Part shown: piece by piece, positions 27,223 to 36,200 of the stretch | Layout of the letters: every line of letters begins with the position of its first letter | Position numbering within the stretch: the first letter of the stretch is position 1 | DNA from: Clostridia bacterium | Lineage (GTDB): Bacteria; Bacillota; Clostridia; Oscillospirales; Acutalibacteraceae | Assembly (NCBI GenBank): GCA_017543285.1 | Contig: JAFYGK010000020.1 | Coordinates: 1 to 64,000, forward strand | DNA: 64,000 bases | Direction of reading: 5' to 3' | Made by a program: the position numbers and the translations under genes | Notes under the pieces: generated by a model | The model's input: only the letters and a program-made list of their open reading frames with translations | The model's database searches: none | Told to the model about the DNA's origin: nothing

Positions 27223-27714
27223 CTATCTCAAATACTTGTTGATGTGCGAATTAAAGCTGTGCGCGTGGCATATAGCAATGGCAAGCGCGTCAGCGGTGTC
27301 GTCCAGCCTGGGCATTTCAATGCCGAGGATGTGCCTTGTCATCTCAATGACCTGCTTTTTGTCCGCCTTTCCGTAGCCGACGACCGCCTGCTTGACCTGA
27401 AGCGGGGTATATTCAAACAGCGGTATGCCGTTTTGCCTGAGCGACAAAATGATAACGCCGCGCGCCTCGGCAACGGCGATGGCCGTTTTCTGGTTTGTTG
27501 TGAAATAAAGCCTTTCCACCGCGGCAAAATCCGGCCTGTATGTACGGCAGACGTCGTTCAGCTCGTTATAGATACATTCAAGACGGCTCGAAAAATCGGT
27601 GTTTGCCGGCGTCTGGACAGCGCCGTGCCCGAGAGTGAAGAATCTGTTGCCTCTGTATTCAACAGCGCCCCAGCCGACGATGGCATAGCCGGGGTCGATT
27701 CCGAGAACAATCAC
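27223..27714 (-). CDS. ruvC: Crossover junction endodeoxyribonuclease RuvC
   Basis: A 163-aa Holliday-junction resolvase with the acidic tetrad in GIDPG (Asp near the N-terminus), VERLYF (Glu), and DDTADALAIAICH (two Asp). The GTG at 27714 is taken as start because AGAGG lies seven bases upstream; a longer frame to 27750 has no site and is longer than the family norm. It is the first gene of ruvC-ruvA-ruvB, with a good promoter upstream. Confidence 0.93.
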   Translation of the reverse strand: MIVLGIDPGYAIVGWGAVEYRGNRFFTLGHGAVQTPANTDFSSRLECIYNELNDVCRTYRPDFAAVERLYFTTNQKTAIAVAEARGVIILSLRQNGIPLFEYTPLQVKQAVVGYGKADKKQVIEMTRHILGIEMPRLDDTADALAIAICHAHSFNSHINKYLR

Positions 27715-27766
27715 CCAAACACCTCTTTCGCGCCCTGACCGGCACAACAAAATAATTAATCATTAT

Positions 27767-27795
27767 ATTATATCATATTAAGGTTTGTTAAACAA
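27767..27795 (-). promoter_or_regulatory. Candidate sigma-A promoter for ruvCAB
   Basis: On the minus strand TTGTTT (27795-27790), 17 bp, TATAAT (27772-27767), about 55 bp before the ruvC start. Confidence 0.65.
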
Positions 27796-27899
27796 TAGAT
27801 GAGCGGACAATATTTAACCTTTTCGCGCGGAGCGCGGCGAGGCAGGGCAAAAAACAAAACGACGGCATGCCGCGGCAGGGATAAGTTGCAATATGCCGA

Positions 27900-27928
27900 T
27901 TGACCGGATAGGTTTTGTATGGTATAAT
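27900..27928 (+). promoter_or_regulatory. sigma-A promoter for the paired membrane proteins
   Basis: TTGACC (27900-27905), 17 bp, TATAAT (27923-27928). Confidence 0.8.
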
Positions 27929-27984
27929 ACCAAAAGGAAAACCGCTGATTATAATACTTGTATTAAATACAGGAGGATAATAAT

Positions 27985-28401
27985 ATGGCATGCTTTCTTG
28001 TTCCCGCGGCCGAGGCAATAGTCACCACCGTTGCTGCGAAGGTGATAGAACGCAAAGAGAAAAATGGCGGCTCTGTTAATATTGATAACGCTGCATCAGG
28101 ATCGAAGACGGCGAAAACGCCCTTTTCCGGAAAGCTCAGATGGCTCAACACCATGCTTTGGGGAGGAAGCGCGCTGCTTCTTCTGGAGCATGTCTGGCAT
28201 GGCGAGGTAGTACCCTGGTTCCCGTTCCTGACTGCCGCGGCAAACGCCGAGGACGCCGCCGCGATGCTTCGGGAAATGGCAACGGCAGGCGTCGGAATGG
28301 CTGTGCTCGTTACCCTTGTCTGGGCAGGTATGGTCGCGGTATCATCCGCGATAGAAAAAAGAGCCGATAAAAAGCAGACGGCCGCCGAAAGGGAGTCCTG
28401 A
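27985..28401 (+). CDS. Small membrane protein, first of a pair
   Basis: A 138-aa protein. The N-terminus (PAAEAIVTTVAAKVIERKEK) is an amphipathic helix, followed by two membrane segments (about residues 57-73 and 98-120) and a Lys/Glu-rich tail. The second gene starts one base after its stop, so the two are coupled and probably form a complex. Such pairs occur in other anaerobic Clostridia; I know of no assigned function. AGGAGG precedes the ATG. Confidence 0.65.
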   Translation: MACFLVPAAEAIVTTVAAKVIERKEKNGGSVNIDNAASGSKTAKTPFSGKLRWLNTMLWGGSALLLLEHVWHGEVVPWFPFLTAAANAEDAAAMLREMATAGVGMAVLVTLVWAGMVAVSSAIEKRADKKQTAAERES

Positions 28402-28402
28402 T

Positions 28403-28717
28403 ATGACGCTGCTGATAACGGTATTTGCCGCGATAATTTGCACGGTGCTGTGGTATAAAAACGCGCCCGACGGCAAAATGCGCCTTGGAACCCTCGGCCT
28501 GATGTTCTGGGGAGCGTCGCTCATGTGGCTTGTAGACGCGATATTCGAATACGCCGAAAAGGGAGCGGAATTTTTTACTCCGGCGCCCGAGGATATGCTC
28601 AACGACGCTTATCTCGGTTTGTCGGTCGTTGCGCTGGGTCTTGCCGTCTGGCTTGTTATCATTTTGATAAAGGATCCGAAGGGTGTTATCAAAGCAGCGC
28701 TGCAAAAAGGAAAATAA
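28403..28717 (+). CDS. Small membrane protein, second of a pair
   Basis: A 104-aa protein with three hydrophobic segments (about residues 1-18, 31-49 and 72-92) and a conserved-looking acidic loop between the second and third (FEYAEKGAEFF). It follows its partner by one base, with GGGAGTC as binding site inside the upstream gene. No known domain. Two GTTATCA words lie in its 3' part. Confidence 0.65.
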   Translation: MTLLITVFAAIICTVLWYKNAPDGKMRLGTLGLMFWGASLMWLVDAIFEYAEKGAEFFTPAPEDMLNDAYLGLSVVALGLAVWLVIILIKDPKGVIKAALQKGK

Positions 28718-28975
28718 CAGGAAAAGGCGGTTCTGCGGTTTGCGGGATCGCCGTTTTGATAATGGGCGAAAGCGGATGGGCGGGAACAGGCGCCGGTTTT
28801 ACCGGCCATCGTGATTACTGCCGCGCGAATATGAAGTGAAATATGCGGATCGGCCGGAAAAATATGCGGCAGATCCGATATACGAAAAGGGTCTTGTGAC
28901 GCCGGACCGGCGGCAAGCGTGCCGCCTCAGACGATTCGCGTCCCGGCTTTCTGCCTTTGCAGAAAAGGAGTCTGT

Positions 28976-29728
28976 ATGAACGACATTAAAAGCATACTCA
29001 ATCGGGTCAAATGCGGCGCGCTTTCGGTCGACGACGCGCTGCTTCTGCTGAAAAAGGCTCCGTATGAGGACATCGGATACGCCAAGGTGGATCTGCACCG
29101 CAGGGTGGTGCAGGGCGCTTCCGAGGTCATTTACGGCGCGGGAAAGACGCCGGAGCAGATAACAGGCATAATAGACACAATGAGAAAAAACGGGCAGAAA
29201 ACCATTTTGATAACGCGCCTGTCCGCCGGTACCGCGAAAAAAATTAATGCCGTTTGTCCTCTGCGTTATTACGAAACTGCACGGATCGGCATAACGGGCG
29301 AGATCCCCGAGCCGGACGGCATCGGGAAAATAGTTGTCGCCACCGGAGGCACGTCCGATATACCTGTCGCCGAAGAAGCCGCGCTGACCGCGGAGTTCTT
29401 CGGCAACGAGGTCACCCGGCTTTACGATGTGGGGGTTTCCGGACTGCACCGTCTGCTGTCGCACGCGGAAGAAATAATGAGCGCGTCGGTCATAATCGCC
29501 GCAGCAGGAATGGAAGGCGCTCTGGCAAGCGTTATCGGCGGTCTTGCCGACTGCCCCGTTATTGCCGTTCCGACAAGCGTGGGATACGGAGCCGGCTTCG
29601 GCGGGATTTCCGCGCTGCTGTCCATGCTCAATTCTTGCGCGTCCGGCGTCGGCGTTGTGAATATTGATAACGGATTCGGCGCGGCGGTACTGGCAAGCCG
29701 CATAAATCACATGGAGGCAAAGGCATGA
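28976..29728 (+). CDS. larB: Pyridinium-3,5-biscarboxylic acid mononucleotide synthase LarB
   Basis: A 250-aa protein of the LarB (PurE-like) family. The catalytic half (about 115-245) has VATGGTSDIPVAEEA, DVGVSGLHRLL, AAGMEGALASVIGGL and VPTSVGYGA, typical of LarB. It carboxylates and hydrolyses nicotinic acid adenine dinucleotide in the first step of the nickel-pincer cofactor used by lactate racemase and related enzymes. The ATG at 28976 follows AAAAGGAG. It overlaps larC by four bases (ATGA). Confidence 0.92.
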   Translation: MNDIKSILNRVKCGALSVDDALLLLKKAPYEDIGYAKVDLHRRVVQGASEVIYGAGKTPEQITGIIDTMRKNGQKTILITRLSAGTAKKINAVCPLRYYETARIGITGEIPEPDGIGKIVVATGGTSDIPVAEEAALTAEFFGNEVTRLYDVGVSGLHRLLSHAEEIMSASVIIAAAGMEGALASVIGGLADCPVIAVPTSVGYGAGFGGISALLSMLNSCASGVGVVNIDNGFGAAVLASRINHMEAKA

Positions 29729-31254
29729 GAACACTATATCTGGACTGCTCGATGGGTGCTGCCGGCGACATGCTCACGGCCGCGCTGCTGGAGCTTTTTG
29801 ATAACAGGAAGGAAATTGTCGGCGAACTCAACAGCATGGGCGTGCCGCACGTTCTTTTTGCCGCCGGGAGATCGGAAAAATGCGGTATAGCCGGAACATA
29901 CATGAGCGTGAAGATCGACGGGGCAGAAGAGGATGAGCTGCTTTTGCACGGTCATTCCCACGGACGGGATAACGTACATGCCCACAGCCGTTTTCACATC
30001 CATGACCACGTTCACGCGCGCGACGGCGCCTGTGAATGCGAAGGTGTCCATGCGCACGGTCACACCGGCTCCGACGCCGACGGTCATGCACATACGAATG
30101 ATGACTCCCGGAATGAAGGCGGCGCGCATGAGCACGCCCACGTTCATTATCACGAACATGGGCACATCCACGGTCATTCCCACGGACAGGACAACGTACA
30201 TGCCCACAGCCACGCCGGGCTTGCCGACGTCGCGCGGATAATCTCCGGGCTGAGCGTTTCCGGCAGGGTCAAGGCCGACGCGCTGAGCGTATACAGGATA
30301 ATCGCCGAGGCCGAAAGCCGCTCACACGGAAAGCCGGTCTCCGAAATACACTTTCACGAGGTCGGCACGCTGGACGCCATAGCCGACGTCGCTGCCGTAT
30401 GCTATCTGATGGAAAGGCTGTCGCCGCAGAGGGTGATTGTTTCTCCGGTGCATGTCGGAAGCGGTCACGTTCACTGCGCACACGGCATTATGCCGGTCCC
30501 GGCCCCCGCGACGGCTCATATACTGCGCGGCGTGCCGGCATACGGCGGAAGCGTTTCGGGTGAGCTCTGCACTCCGACAGGCGCTGCTCTGCTGAAATAT
30601 TTTGCCGATTCCTTTGGCGGTCAGCCGGTTATGACGACAAAAGCCGTCGGATACGGTATGGGCAAAAAGGATTTTGCGCAGGCAAACTGCGTCAGGGCGT
30701 TTCTGGGAGAAAGCGATAACGCCGGCGGAGAGACTCAGGCGACTTCGTCAAAAAGCTGCGCCGGAAAATGCGCGGCTGCGGCGACGGACGACAGCGCCGC
30801 AAGCGAATCCGCGCCGCCGGAAGATGAAAAGACCGATAAAATCTGCGAGCTTTGCTGCAATGTCGATGATATGACCGGCGAGCGGATGGGATTCGCAATC
30901 GAAACCATTCTCGGAAACGGCGCGCTGGACGCGTACGTCGTACCCATTATAATGAAAAAATCCCGTCCGGCCTTCATGCTTTGCGTTCTGTGCCGGGAAA
31001 ACGACAAAGAGCGCATGGCGCGGCTTATGTTCAGGCACACCACCACGACAGGAATAAGATGCGCCGTCGCGGAACGGTTTGTTCTCCGCCGCACCGAAGC
31101 TGCGGTGCAGACCCCCTTCGGCGAAGTGCGCCGCAAGGACTGCTCCGGCTACGGCGTGATCAGGAGCAAATACGAACATGACGACATTGCGAGGATAGCC
31201 GAGGAAAACGGGATGAGCATGGAGGAAGTCATCCCGGCGATCGAAAGGTCCTGA
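29725..31254 (+). CDS. larC: Nickel-inserting cyclometallase LarC with His-rich insert
   Basis: A 509-aa protein. The N-terminal LarC1 part starts TLYLDCSMGAAGDM; a His-rich insert (about residues 75-165) is interrupted by Asp/Gly; then ESRSHGKPVSEIHFHEVG. A low-complexity Ala/Ser/Glu linker (about 335-370) leads to the LarC2 part (CCNVDDMTGE, PIIMKKSRPAFML). In lactobacilli larC1 and larC2 are joined by frameshifting; here it is one continuous frame. It inserts nickel into the pincer cofactor at the expense of CTP. The His tract probably stores or buffers nickel. larE and larA are not in this window. Confidence 0.92.
   Translation: MRTLYLDCSMGAAGDMLTAALLELFDNRKEIVGELNSMGVPHVLFAAGRSEKCGIAGTYMSVKIDGAEEDELLLHGHSHGRDNVHAHSRFHIHDHVHARDGACECEGVHAHGHTGSDADGHAHTNDDSRNEGGAHEHAHVHYHEHGHIHGHSHGQDNVHAHSHAGLADVARIISGLSVSGRVKADALSVYRIIAEAESRSHGKPVSEIHFHEVGTLDAIADVAAVCYLMERLSPQRVIVSPVHVGSGHVHCAHGIMPVPAPATAHILRGVPAYGGSVSGELCTPTGAALLKYFADSFGGQPVMTTKAVGYGMGKKDFAQANCVRAFLGESDNAGGETQATSSKSCAGKCAAAATDDSAASESAPPEDEKTDKICELCCNVDDMTGERMGFAIETILGNGALDAYVVPIIMKKSRPAFMLCVLCRENDKERMARLMFRHTTTTGIRCAVAERFVLRRTEAAVQTPFGEVRRKDCSGYGVIRSKYEHDDIARIAEENGMSMEEVIPAIERS
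29947..30211. repeat. Internal 43-bp direct repeat in larC His tract
   Basis: Bases 29947-29989 and 30169-30211 are nearly identical (about two to three differences), each encoding GHSHG.DNVHAHS. It shows that the His-rich insert grew by duplication. Confidence 0.85.
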
Positions 31255-31409
31255 TCTGACGCGCGCAGGCCGATATGCGGAATAATGACCGGCGAACCAT
31301 GCAGACCCCGGGGCGCGGCATGTCCGGGCGCGCCGCCGGAAAGCCTGCCAGACAGCTGACTGCCGCCCTGTTTCTTTTTACAATTTTTGAAAAAAATTAA
31401 AATTAACTA

Positions 31410-31438
31410 TTGACAAATAGCTTTCTATTAGCTATAAT
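31410..31438 (+). promoter_or_regulatory. sigma-A promoter for tRNA-Gln, framed by an inverted repeat
   Basis: TTGACA (31410-31415), 17 bp, TATAAT (31433-31438). A perfect 10-bp inverted repeat, AAATAGCTTT (31415-31424) and AAAGCTATTT (31442-31451), brackets the -10 and start region. Confidence 0.85.
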
Positions 31439-31456
31439 ATAAAAGCTATTTGACAT

Positions 31457-31527
31457 TGCGGAATTGTGTAATGGTAGCACGGCAGACTCTGACTCTGTTT
31501 GTCTGGGTTCAAATCCTAGTTCCGCAG
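31457..31527 (+). tRNA. tRNA-Gln (anticodon CTG)
   Basis: A 71-nt cloverleaf with acceptor TGCGGAA/TTCCGCA, anticodon loop CTCTGAC (CTG), and T-arm with GGTTCAAATCC. The first acceptor base T is typical of tRNA-Gln. CCA is not encoded. Confidence 0.93.
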
Positions 31528-31535
31528 TAAAGGCG

Positions 31536-31560
31536 GCCTCCCAAATCTGGGAGGCTGTTT
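31536..31560 (+). terminator. Terminator between tRNA-Gln and tRNA-Pro
   Basis: GCCTCCC, loop AAATCT, GGGAGGC, then TGTTT. The T tract is weak, so partial read-through into tRNA-Pro is possible. Confidence 0.65.
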
Positions 31561-31606
31561 GCATAAATCGGGATAATATGCCGCACGGCGACCGTTCCGA
31601 TTGATC

Positions 31607-31680
31607 CGAGGTGTGGCGAAGTTTGGTATCGCGCTTGGTTTGGGACCAAGATGCCGCAGGTTCGAGTCCTGTCACCTCGA
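31607..31680 (+). tRNA. tRNA-Pro (anticodon TGG)
   Basis: A 74-nt cloverleaf with acceptor CGAGGTG/CACCTCG, anticodon stem CTTGG/CCAAG around TTTGGGA (TGG), and T-arm GCAGGTTCGAGTCCTGT. CCA is not encoded. Confidence 0.96.
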
Positions 31681-31683
31681 TTC

Positions 31684-31712
31684 GCTCCTGCATTTCGCAG
31701 GAGCTTTTTATT
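31684..31712 (+). terminator. Rho-independent terminator after tRNA-Pro
   Basis: GCTCCTGC, loop ATTTC, GCAGGAGC, then TTTTTATTT. Confidence 0.9.
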
Positions 31713-31885
31713 TCCGTATTTCGCGAAAACCGGGCCGACAATCGGCAGTTTTCGCGGTAAATCGGCAGTTGCAACCGCCGGTTGCGCAATTTCCAAGCCC
31801 GATTGGTGGAGAGCAACCGCGTCTTTTTGTAAAATAAACCCGAAAAAACAAAGCGGTGCAAAAAGACCGCGGCAAGGAGGACATC

Positions 31886-32896
31886 ATGATTTTAGCTGAC
31901 AAAATAATAGACCTGAGAAAGAAAAACGGCATGAGCCAGGAAGAGCTTGCCGAAAAAATGGACGTCAGCCGTCAGTCAATATCCAAATGGGAATCGGCGC
32001 AGTCGGTGCCCGATATGAAGCGCATCGTCCGCCTGTCGGAAATTTTCGGCGTATCCACCGATTATTTGTTAAAGGATGATTTGCTGCCGGAATCTTACGA
32101 TACAACGCAAAACACTCCTAATGAATTCGATCTGCCGGTCAAGCCCGTCTCAATGGAGGAGGCGGGAGACTTTCTCAGACACAGATCGCTTTCGGCCCGC
32201 CGCGTTGCCCTCGGCGTCATGATGTGCATACTGTCGCCTGTGCTGCTCATTCTGCTGGCGCAGGGACAGGATTCCGGCCGGCTCAATCTGACCGAGCCGC
32301 AGGCGGTAGGCCTGGGTCTGCTTGTGCTGATAATTATGGTCGGAGCCGCAGTCGCTCTGTTCGTCACAACGGGTCTCAGAGGAAAAAAGTTTGAATACAT
32401 AGAAAAAGAACATATAGAAACAAGCTACGGCGTTGACGGAATGGTAAAGGACAGACAGGAAAAATTCCGCCGCACCTTCACGACCCAGCTTGTCACCGGT
32501 ATCGTGCTGTGCGTGCTTTCCGCGCTGCCGCTCTTCGGCGTGATGTTTTTCTTTTCGGGAAAAGACGGCGCCGTAACGGGAAACGCCTATTCTGTCGCCG
32601 TCGCGCTGCTGCTGGTATTTGTTGCAGTCGGTGTGCTGCTGATAGTGCGCTCCTGCATTATCTGGGACGGATTTCACATGCTGCTCGAGGAGGGCGAATT
32701 TACAAGGGAAAACAAGGCGGAAAACAAGCGCAACGAGCTGCTGACCACGATATACTGGTGTTCCGTCACAGCCGTATATCTTGCCTACAGCTTTATCACT
32801 ATGGAATGGAATCGCAGCTGGATAGTCTGGCCGGTTGCCGGAGTCGTCTATATGATAGTCATCTCGGTCGCAAAGGCGCTCAGAAAAAAGGGCTGA
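31886..32896 (+). CDS. XRE-family regulator with C-terminal membrane domain
   Basis: A 336-aa protein. Residues 1-65 are a helix-turn-helix of the type LRKKNGMSQEELAEKMDVSR with SISKWES; the rest has about five membrane segments (around 113-133, 144-166, 208-228, 240-260 and 285-325). Many Firmicutes have such membrane-tethered XRE proteins, thought to sense envelope state. AAGGAGG lies seven bases before the ATG at 31886. Monocistronic, with a strong terminator. Targets are unknown. Confidence 0.8.
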   Translation: MILADKIIDLRKKNGMSQEELAEKMDVSRQSISKWESAQSVPDMKRIVRLSEIFGVSTDYLLKDDLLPESYDTTQNTPNEFDLPVKPVSMEEAGDFLRHRSLSARRVALGVMMCILSPVLLILLAQGQDSGRLNLTEPQAVGLGLLVLIIMVGAAVALFVTTGLRGKKFEYIEKEHIETSYGVDGMVKDRQEKFRRTFTTQLVTGIVLCVLSALPLFGVMFFFSGKDGAVTGNAYSVAVALLLVFVAVGVLLIVRSCIIWDGFHMLLEEGEFTRENKAENKRNELLTTIYWCSVTAVYLAYSFITMEWNRSWIVWPVAGVVYMIVISVAKALRKKG

Positions 32897-32920
32897 CGGC
32901 GACAACAGACAATAAATCAA

Positions 32921-32956
32921 AGGAGCGGGACGCAAAAGGCGCACCGCTCCTTTTTT
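32921..32956 (+). terminator. Rho-independent terminator
   Basis: GGAGCGG (32922-32928) pairs with CCGCTCC (32944-32950), then TTTTTT. Confidence 0.85.
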
Positions 32957-33079
32957 GACCGCGCGAAGGACTGCCGCGGCATCGGCCGATTTGCGCGGAG
33001 CGGGGGCGGATCCCGCGGCGAAGGGAAAACCCGCCGGATGACGGGCAGATACGCCTCCTGATTTTTTGCGCCTATATCA

Positions 33080-33107
33080 TTGAAAATAACGGTCAATACT
33101 GTATAAT
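33080..33107 (+). promoter_or_regulatory. sigma-A promoter for the M16C peptidase
   Basis: TTGAAA (33080-33085), 16 bp, TATAAT (33102-33107). Confidence 0.7.
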
Positions 33108-33145
33108 AATATGTGAAATATATTTTATGCTTTTAAGAGGTAACT

Positions 33146-36025
33146 ATGGACATCAATCAGATAATACACGGGTTCAAAATCGAGAGGATAAGAAAAAGCG
33201 ACGAATTGGGCGGCACACTTTACGAGATGCGCCATGTTAAAACGGGCGCTCAGCTTGCCTTTCTGGACAACGGGGAGGACAACAAGCTGTTTTCGGCAGC
33301 CTTCAAGACCCTGCCGTATGACGATACCGGCGTTTTTCACATTTTGGAGCATTCTGTGCTGTCAGGCTCCGAAAACTATCCGGTCAAGGAGCCCTTCCTT
33401 GACCTGCTGAAAAGCTCGATGAACACCTTTCTTAACGCAATGACATTTCCCGACAAGACCCTCTATCCCGTTTCCAGCAGGAACGAGCAGGACTTTATAA
33501 ATCTCACAAGGGTTTATCTGGACGCGGTTTTCCTTCCGGCGATATACACAAACGAAAGCATATTCCGTCAGGAGGGCTGGCACTACGAGACCGATGAAAA
33601 GGGCGTAAGCTATAACGGGGTCGTATTCAACGAAATGAAGGGCGAGTTAAGCTCGGTGGACGGCCTGATGGAGCGCATAATCAAAAAGAACCTGTTCCCC
33701 GACAACGCATACGGTTTTGAGTCGGGCGGAGATCCGAGATACATTCCCGATCTGACCTATGAGGATTTTCTCAACGCGCACAGGGAGTTCTATTCTCCGT
33801 CCAACGCGAGATTTTATCTTGACGGCGACGTGCCGCTGGAAAGAGTGCTCACCATAATCGACGATGAATATCTTTCCCGTTTTGACTATATCGACAAAAA
33901 ACACGAAATCGCCGTGCAAAAGCCCATCGAACAGACCGAGATGTCCGAATACTACGCGATAGGCGAAGAGGAAAGCGGGGAAAACAAGACACAGATATCC
34001 ATTTCCAAGGTATTCGCCTCATGGGAGCAAAGGGAAAGGATAATGGCCTATTCTCTTATCGCGTCCTATCTTGCCGGCTCAAACGAGGCTCCGCTCAAGC
34101 GCGCCATACTGGAAAAGGGCATTGCGCAGGACGTCGAGTTCGTTATAATGGACGGCATAGCACAGCCATATTATACGATACTTTTCCGCAACACCGATCC
34201 GGGCAGGGCGGAAGAGATAAAGCAGGTTTACTCCGACGTGCTGAAAAAACAGCTTGCCGGCGGGATCGACAACGAGGCTCTTACCGGGTGCCTCAACCGT
34301 TTTGAGTTCAAGCTGCGTGAAACCGAGGAACCGAAGGGCCTTTACAGAAATATCGCCGCGCTGGCTTCGTGGCTGTACGGCGGAGACATGCTGCTCTATC
34401 TGGAAAACGGGGACATTTTCGCCCGGCTCAGAAGCCGCATAGAAACCGACGGCTACCGCGGGATAATCGAAGAGCTGCTTGACGCCGGCGGCACGCTGAC
34501 CCTCACGATGCTGCCCTCAAAAACAAAAGGGGAAGAAAACAGGGCGCAGGAGCATAGCCGCGTCACAGCGGAATATGAGTCCTTCACCGACTCCCGGAAG
34601 GCTGCTGTCCAAAAGACCTTTGACGATATGAGAGCATGGCAGGACACGCCCGATCCTCCCGAGGCAAAGGCGACTCTGCCCGTGCTGTCGCTCAGCGACG
34701 TGGGCAAAACGCCCATGTGGCTCGGCACCGAGGAATACGACGCGGGCGGGGTAAAAATACTGTACCACAAGCTGCCGACAAACGGAATAGTCCACTGCAA
34801 CCTCTTTTTCGATGTGTCAGACGAGAACTTTGAAAGCATATCGGCTCTGTCCATGCTGACAAATCTTTTAGGCCTGCTCCCGACTCAAAAATATACCTCC
34901 GCCCAGCTTCAGAAGGAGATAAAAAAGACCATTGGCTCGCTCGATTTCAATATCGAAATAATATCCGACAACAATGACCGTTTTAGCTGCAAAGCCGAAT
35001 TTGTCGTCAGCTTCAGCGTACTCCGGGAGAATTTTGAGGACGCGGCGCGCCTTGTCGCCGAAATACTGCTTAACACAAAATATGACGAAAAGAGCATTAT
35101 AAACGAAAATATGCTTCAGGGCAGAGAGAATCTGTATCAGGCCCTGATGAGCTACGGTCACGCCTTTGCCATAATGAGAACGATGACCCAAAGCTCGGCT
35201 TCGGCATTCGTTAAGGAAAGATCCTCCGGTTTTGAGCTGTTCAGGTGGGTCAGTGAATTTATCGAACAATTCGACGTGAAAATAGACGGGTATATCGACT
35301 ACCTCAAAAACAGGACGAGAGATATTTTTGTCTCATCCCGTCTTATAATCGGTGAAACCTCCGAAAACCGCAACGAACGCATATCCTTCTTTGCCGATGT
35401 TCTGCCCAAGGGACAGCCGGTCCCGTCCGCCATGCGGACTCAGCCGCTGCCGCCCAAAAAGGAAGCCGTCATCATCCCGTCAGACGTTTCCTACGCGGCG
35501 TACGGCGCCAACATCGGACAGTACGGCTGCAAATTCGACGCAAGGCTGAGCGTGGTATCCATCCTCCTGTCCTACGGATACCTGTGGAACGAGATAAGGG
35601 TACACGGCGGAGCCTACGGAGCCGGATTCAGAGCCGGACGTAACGGAAACGTCGTATGCCACACCTACCGCGACCCGGATCCGCTCAATTCCGTCGAGGT
35701 ATGCAAAAACATCGGCGGCTTTATAAGGGAGTTTGTCGGGAGCGACGAGACTATCGACAGGTATATAATCTCCTCTGTGGCAGCCGCCGAGCCTCTGCAA
35801 AGCACGGCGCGGCAGGGCTTCGACGCGGATATTTACCGTCTATCCGGCGTGACCTATGAGGACAAACTGCGTGACAGAACGCAGATGCTGCAAATGAAAA
35901 AGCAGGAGCTTTTGGAGCTCTGCGAAATGTTCGACAGCATGGCGGAGGGAAACTCGGTGTGCATAGTCGGCAGTCAGGCGGCTCTTTCCAACCTTGACGA
36001 CGGCTGGGAAATATACAGACTGTAG
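33146..36025 (+). CDS. M16C-family zinc metallopeptidase (presequence-protease-like)
   Basis: A 959-aa protein of the length of Cym1/PreP-type insulinase relatives. The inverted zinc motif is HILEH (residues 65-69), and the distal Glu probably lies in NEMKGELSS about 95 residues later. KEPFLDLLKSSMNTFLNAMT, PDKTLYPVSS and the late RVHGGAYGAGF (a peptide-binding Arg/Tyr region) are family hallmarks. It degrades short unfolded peptides in a closed chamber. No signal peptide, so cytoplasmic. AAGAGG precedes the ATG. It contains no TGATAAC word, unusual for 2.9 kb here. Confidence 0.92.
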   Translation: MDINQIIHGFKIERIRKSDELGGTLYEMRHVKTGAQLAFLDNGEDNKLFSAAFKTLPYDDTGVFHILEHSVLSGSENYPVKEPFLDLLKSSMNTFLNAMTFPDKTLYPVSSRNEQDFINLTRVYLDAVFLPAIYTNESIFRQEGWHYETDEKGVSYNGVVFNEMKGELSSVDGLMERIIKKNLFPDNAYGFESGGDPRYIPDLTYEDFLNAHREFYSPSNARFYLDGDVPLERVLTIIDDEYLSRFDYIDKKHEIAVQKPIEQTEMSEYYAIGEEESGENKTQISISKVFASWEQRERIMAYSLIASYLAGSNEAPLKRAILEKGIAQDVEFVIMDGIAQPYYTILFRNTDPGRAEEIKQVYSDVLKKQLAGGIDNEALTGCLNRFEFKLRETEEPKGLYRNIAALASWLYGGDMLLYLENGDIFARLRSRIETDGYRGIIEELLDAGGTLTLTMLPSKTKGEENRAQEHSRVTAEYESFTDSRKAAVQKTFDDMRAWQDTPDPPEAKATLPVLSLSDVGKTPMWLGTEEYDAGGVKILYHKLPTNGIVHCNLFFDVSDENFESISALSMLTNLLGLLPTQKYTSAQLQKEIKKTIGSLDFNIEIISDNNDRFSCKAEFVVSFSVLRENFEDAARLVAEILLNTKYDEKSIINENMLQGRENLYQALMSYGHAFAIMRTMTQSSASAFVKERSSGFELFRWVSEFIEQFDVKIDGYIDYLKNRTRDIFVSSRLIIGETSENRNERISFFADVLPKGQPVPSAMRTQPLPPKKEAVIIPSDVSYAAYGANIGQYGCKFDARLSVVSILLSYGYLWNEIRVHGGAYGAGFRAGRNGNVVCHTYRDPDPLNSVEVCKNIGGFIREFVGSDETIDRYIISSVAAAEPLQSTARQGFDADIYRLSGVTYEDKLRDRTQMLQMKKQELLELCEMFDSMAEGNSVCIVGSQAALSNLDDGWEIYRL

Positions 36026-36200
36026 TTTTTCCGCTGAAATCAACCGACTAAGGACATGTTCGCCGGGAAACCCGGTCAAAACCGCGAAAAGCCCGGATGC
36101 CCGGCGATCCGTGCGCATCGCGAAGCAAAACGGCCGCCGTCCGAGCCGGACAAAAGCAAAATCCGTAATTCGGACCGCTGTATTATTAAGGGGTGAAAAA

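Noticed and set aside
28799..29734. 311-codon minus-strand frame opposite larB
   Set aside because: LarB has strong family motifs; the antisense frame has none.
29947..30211. Direct repeats in larC as mobile-element ends
   Set aside because: They lie in frame in the His-rich tract and arise from internal duplication.
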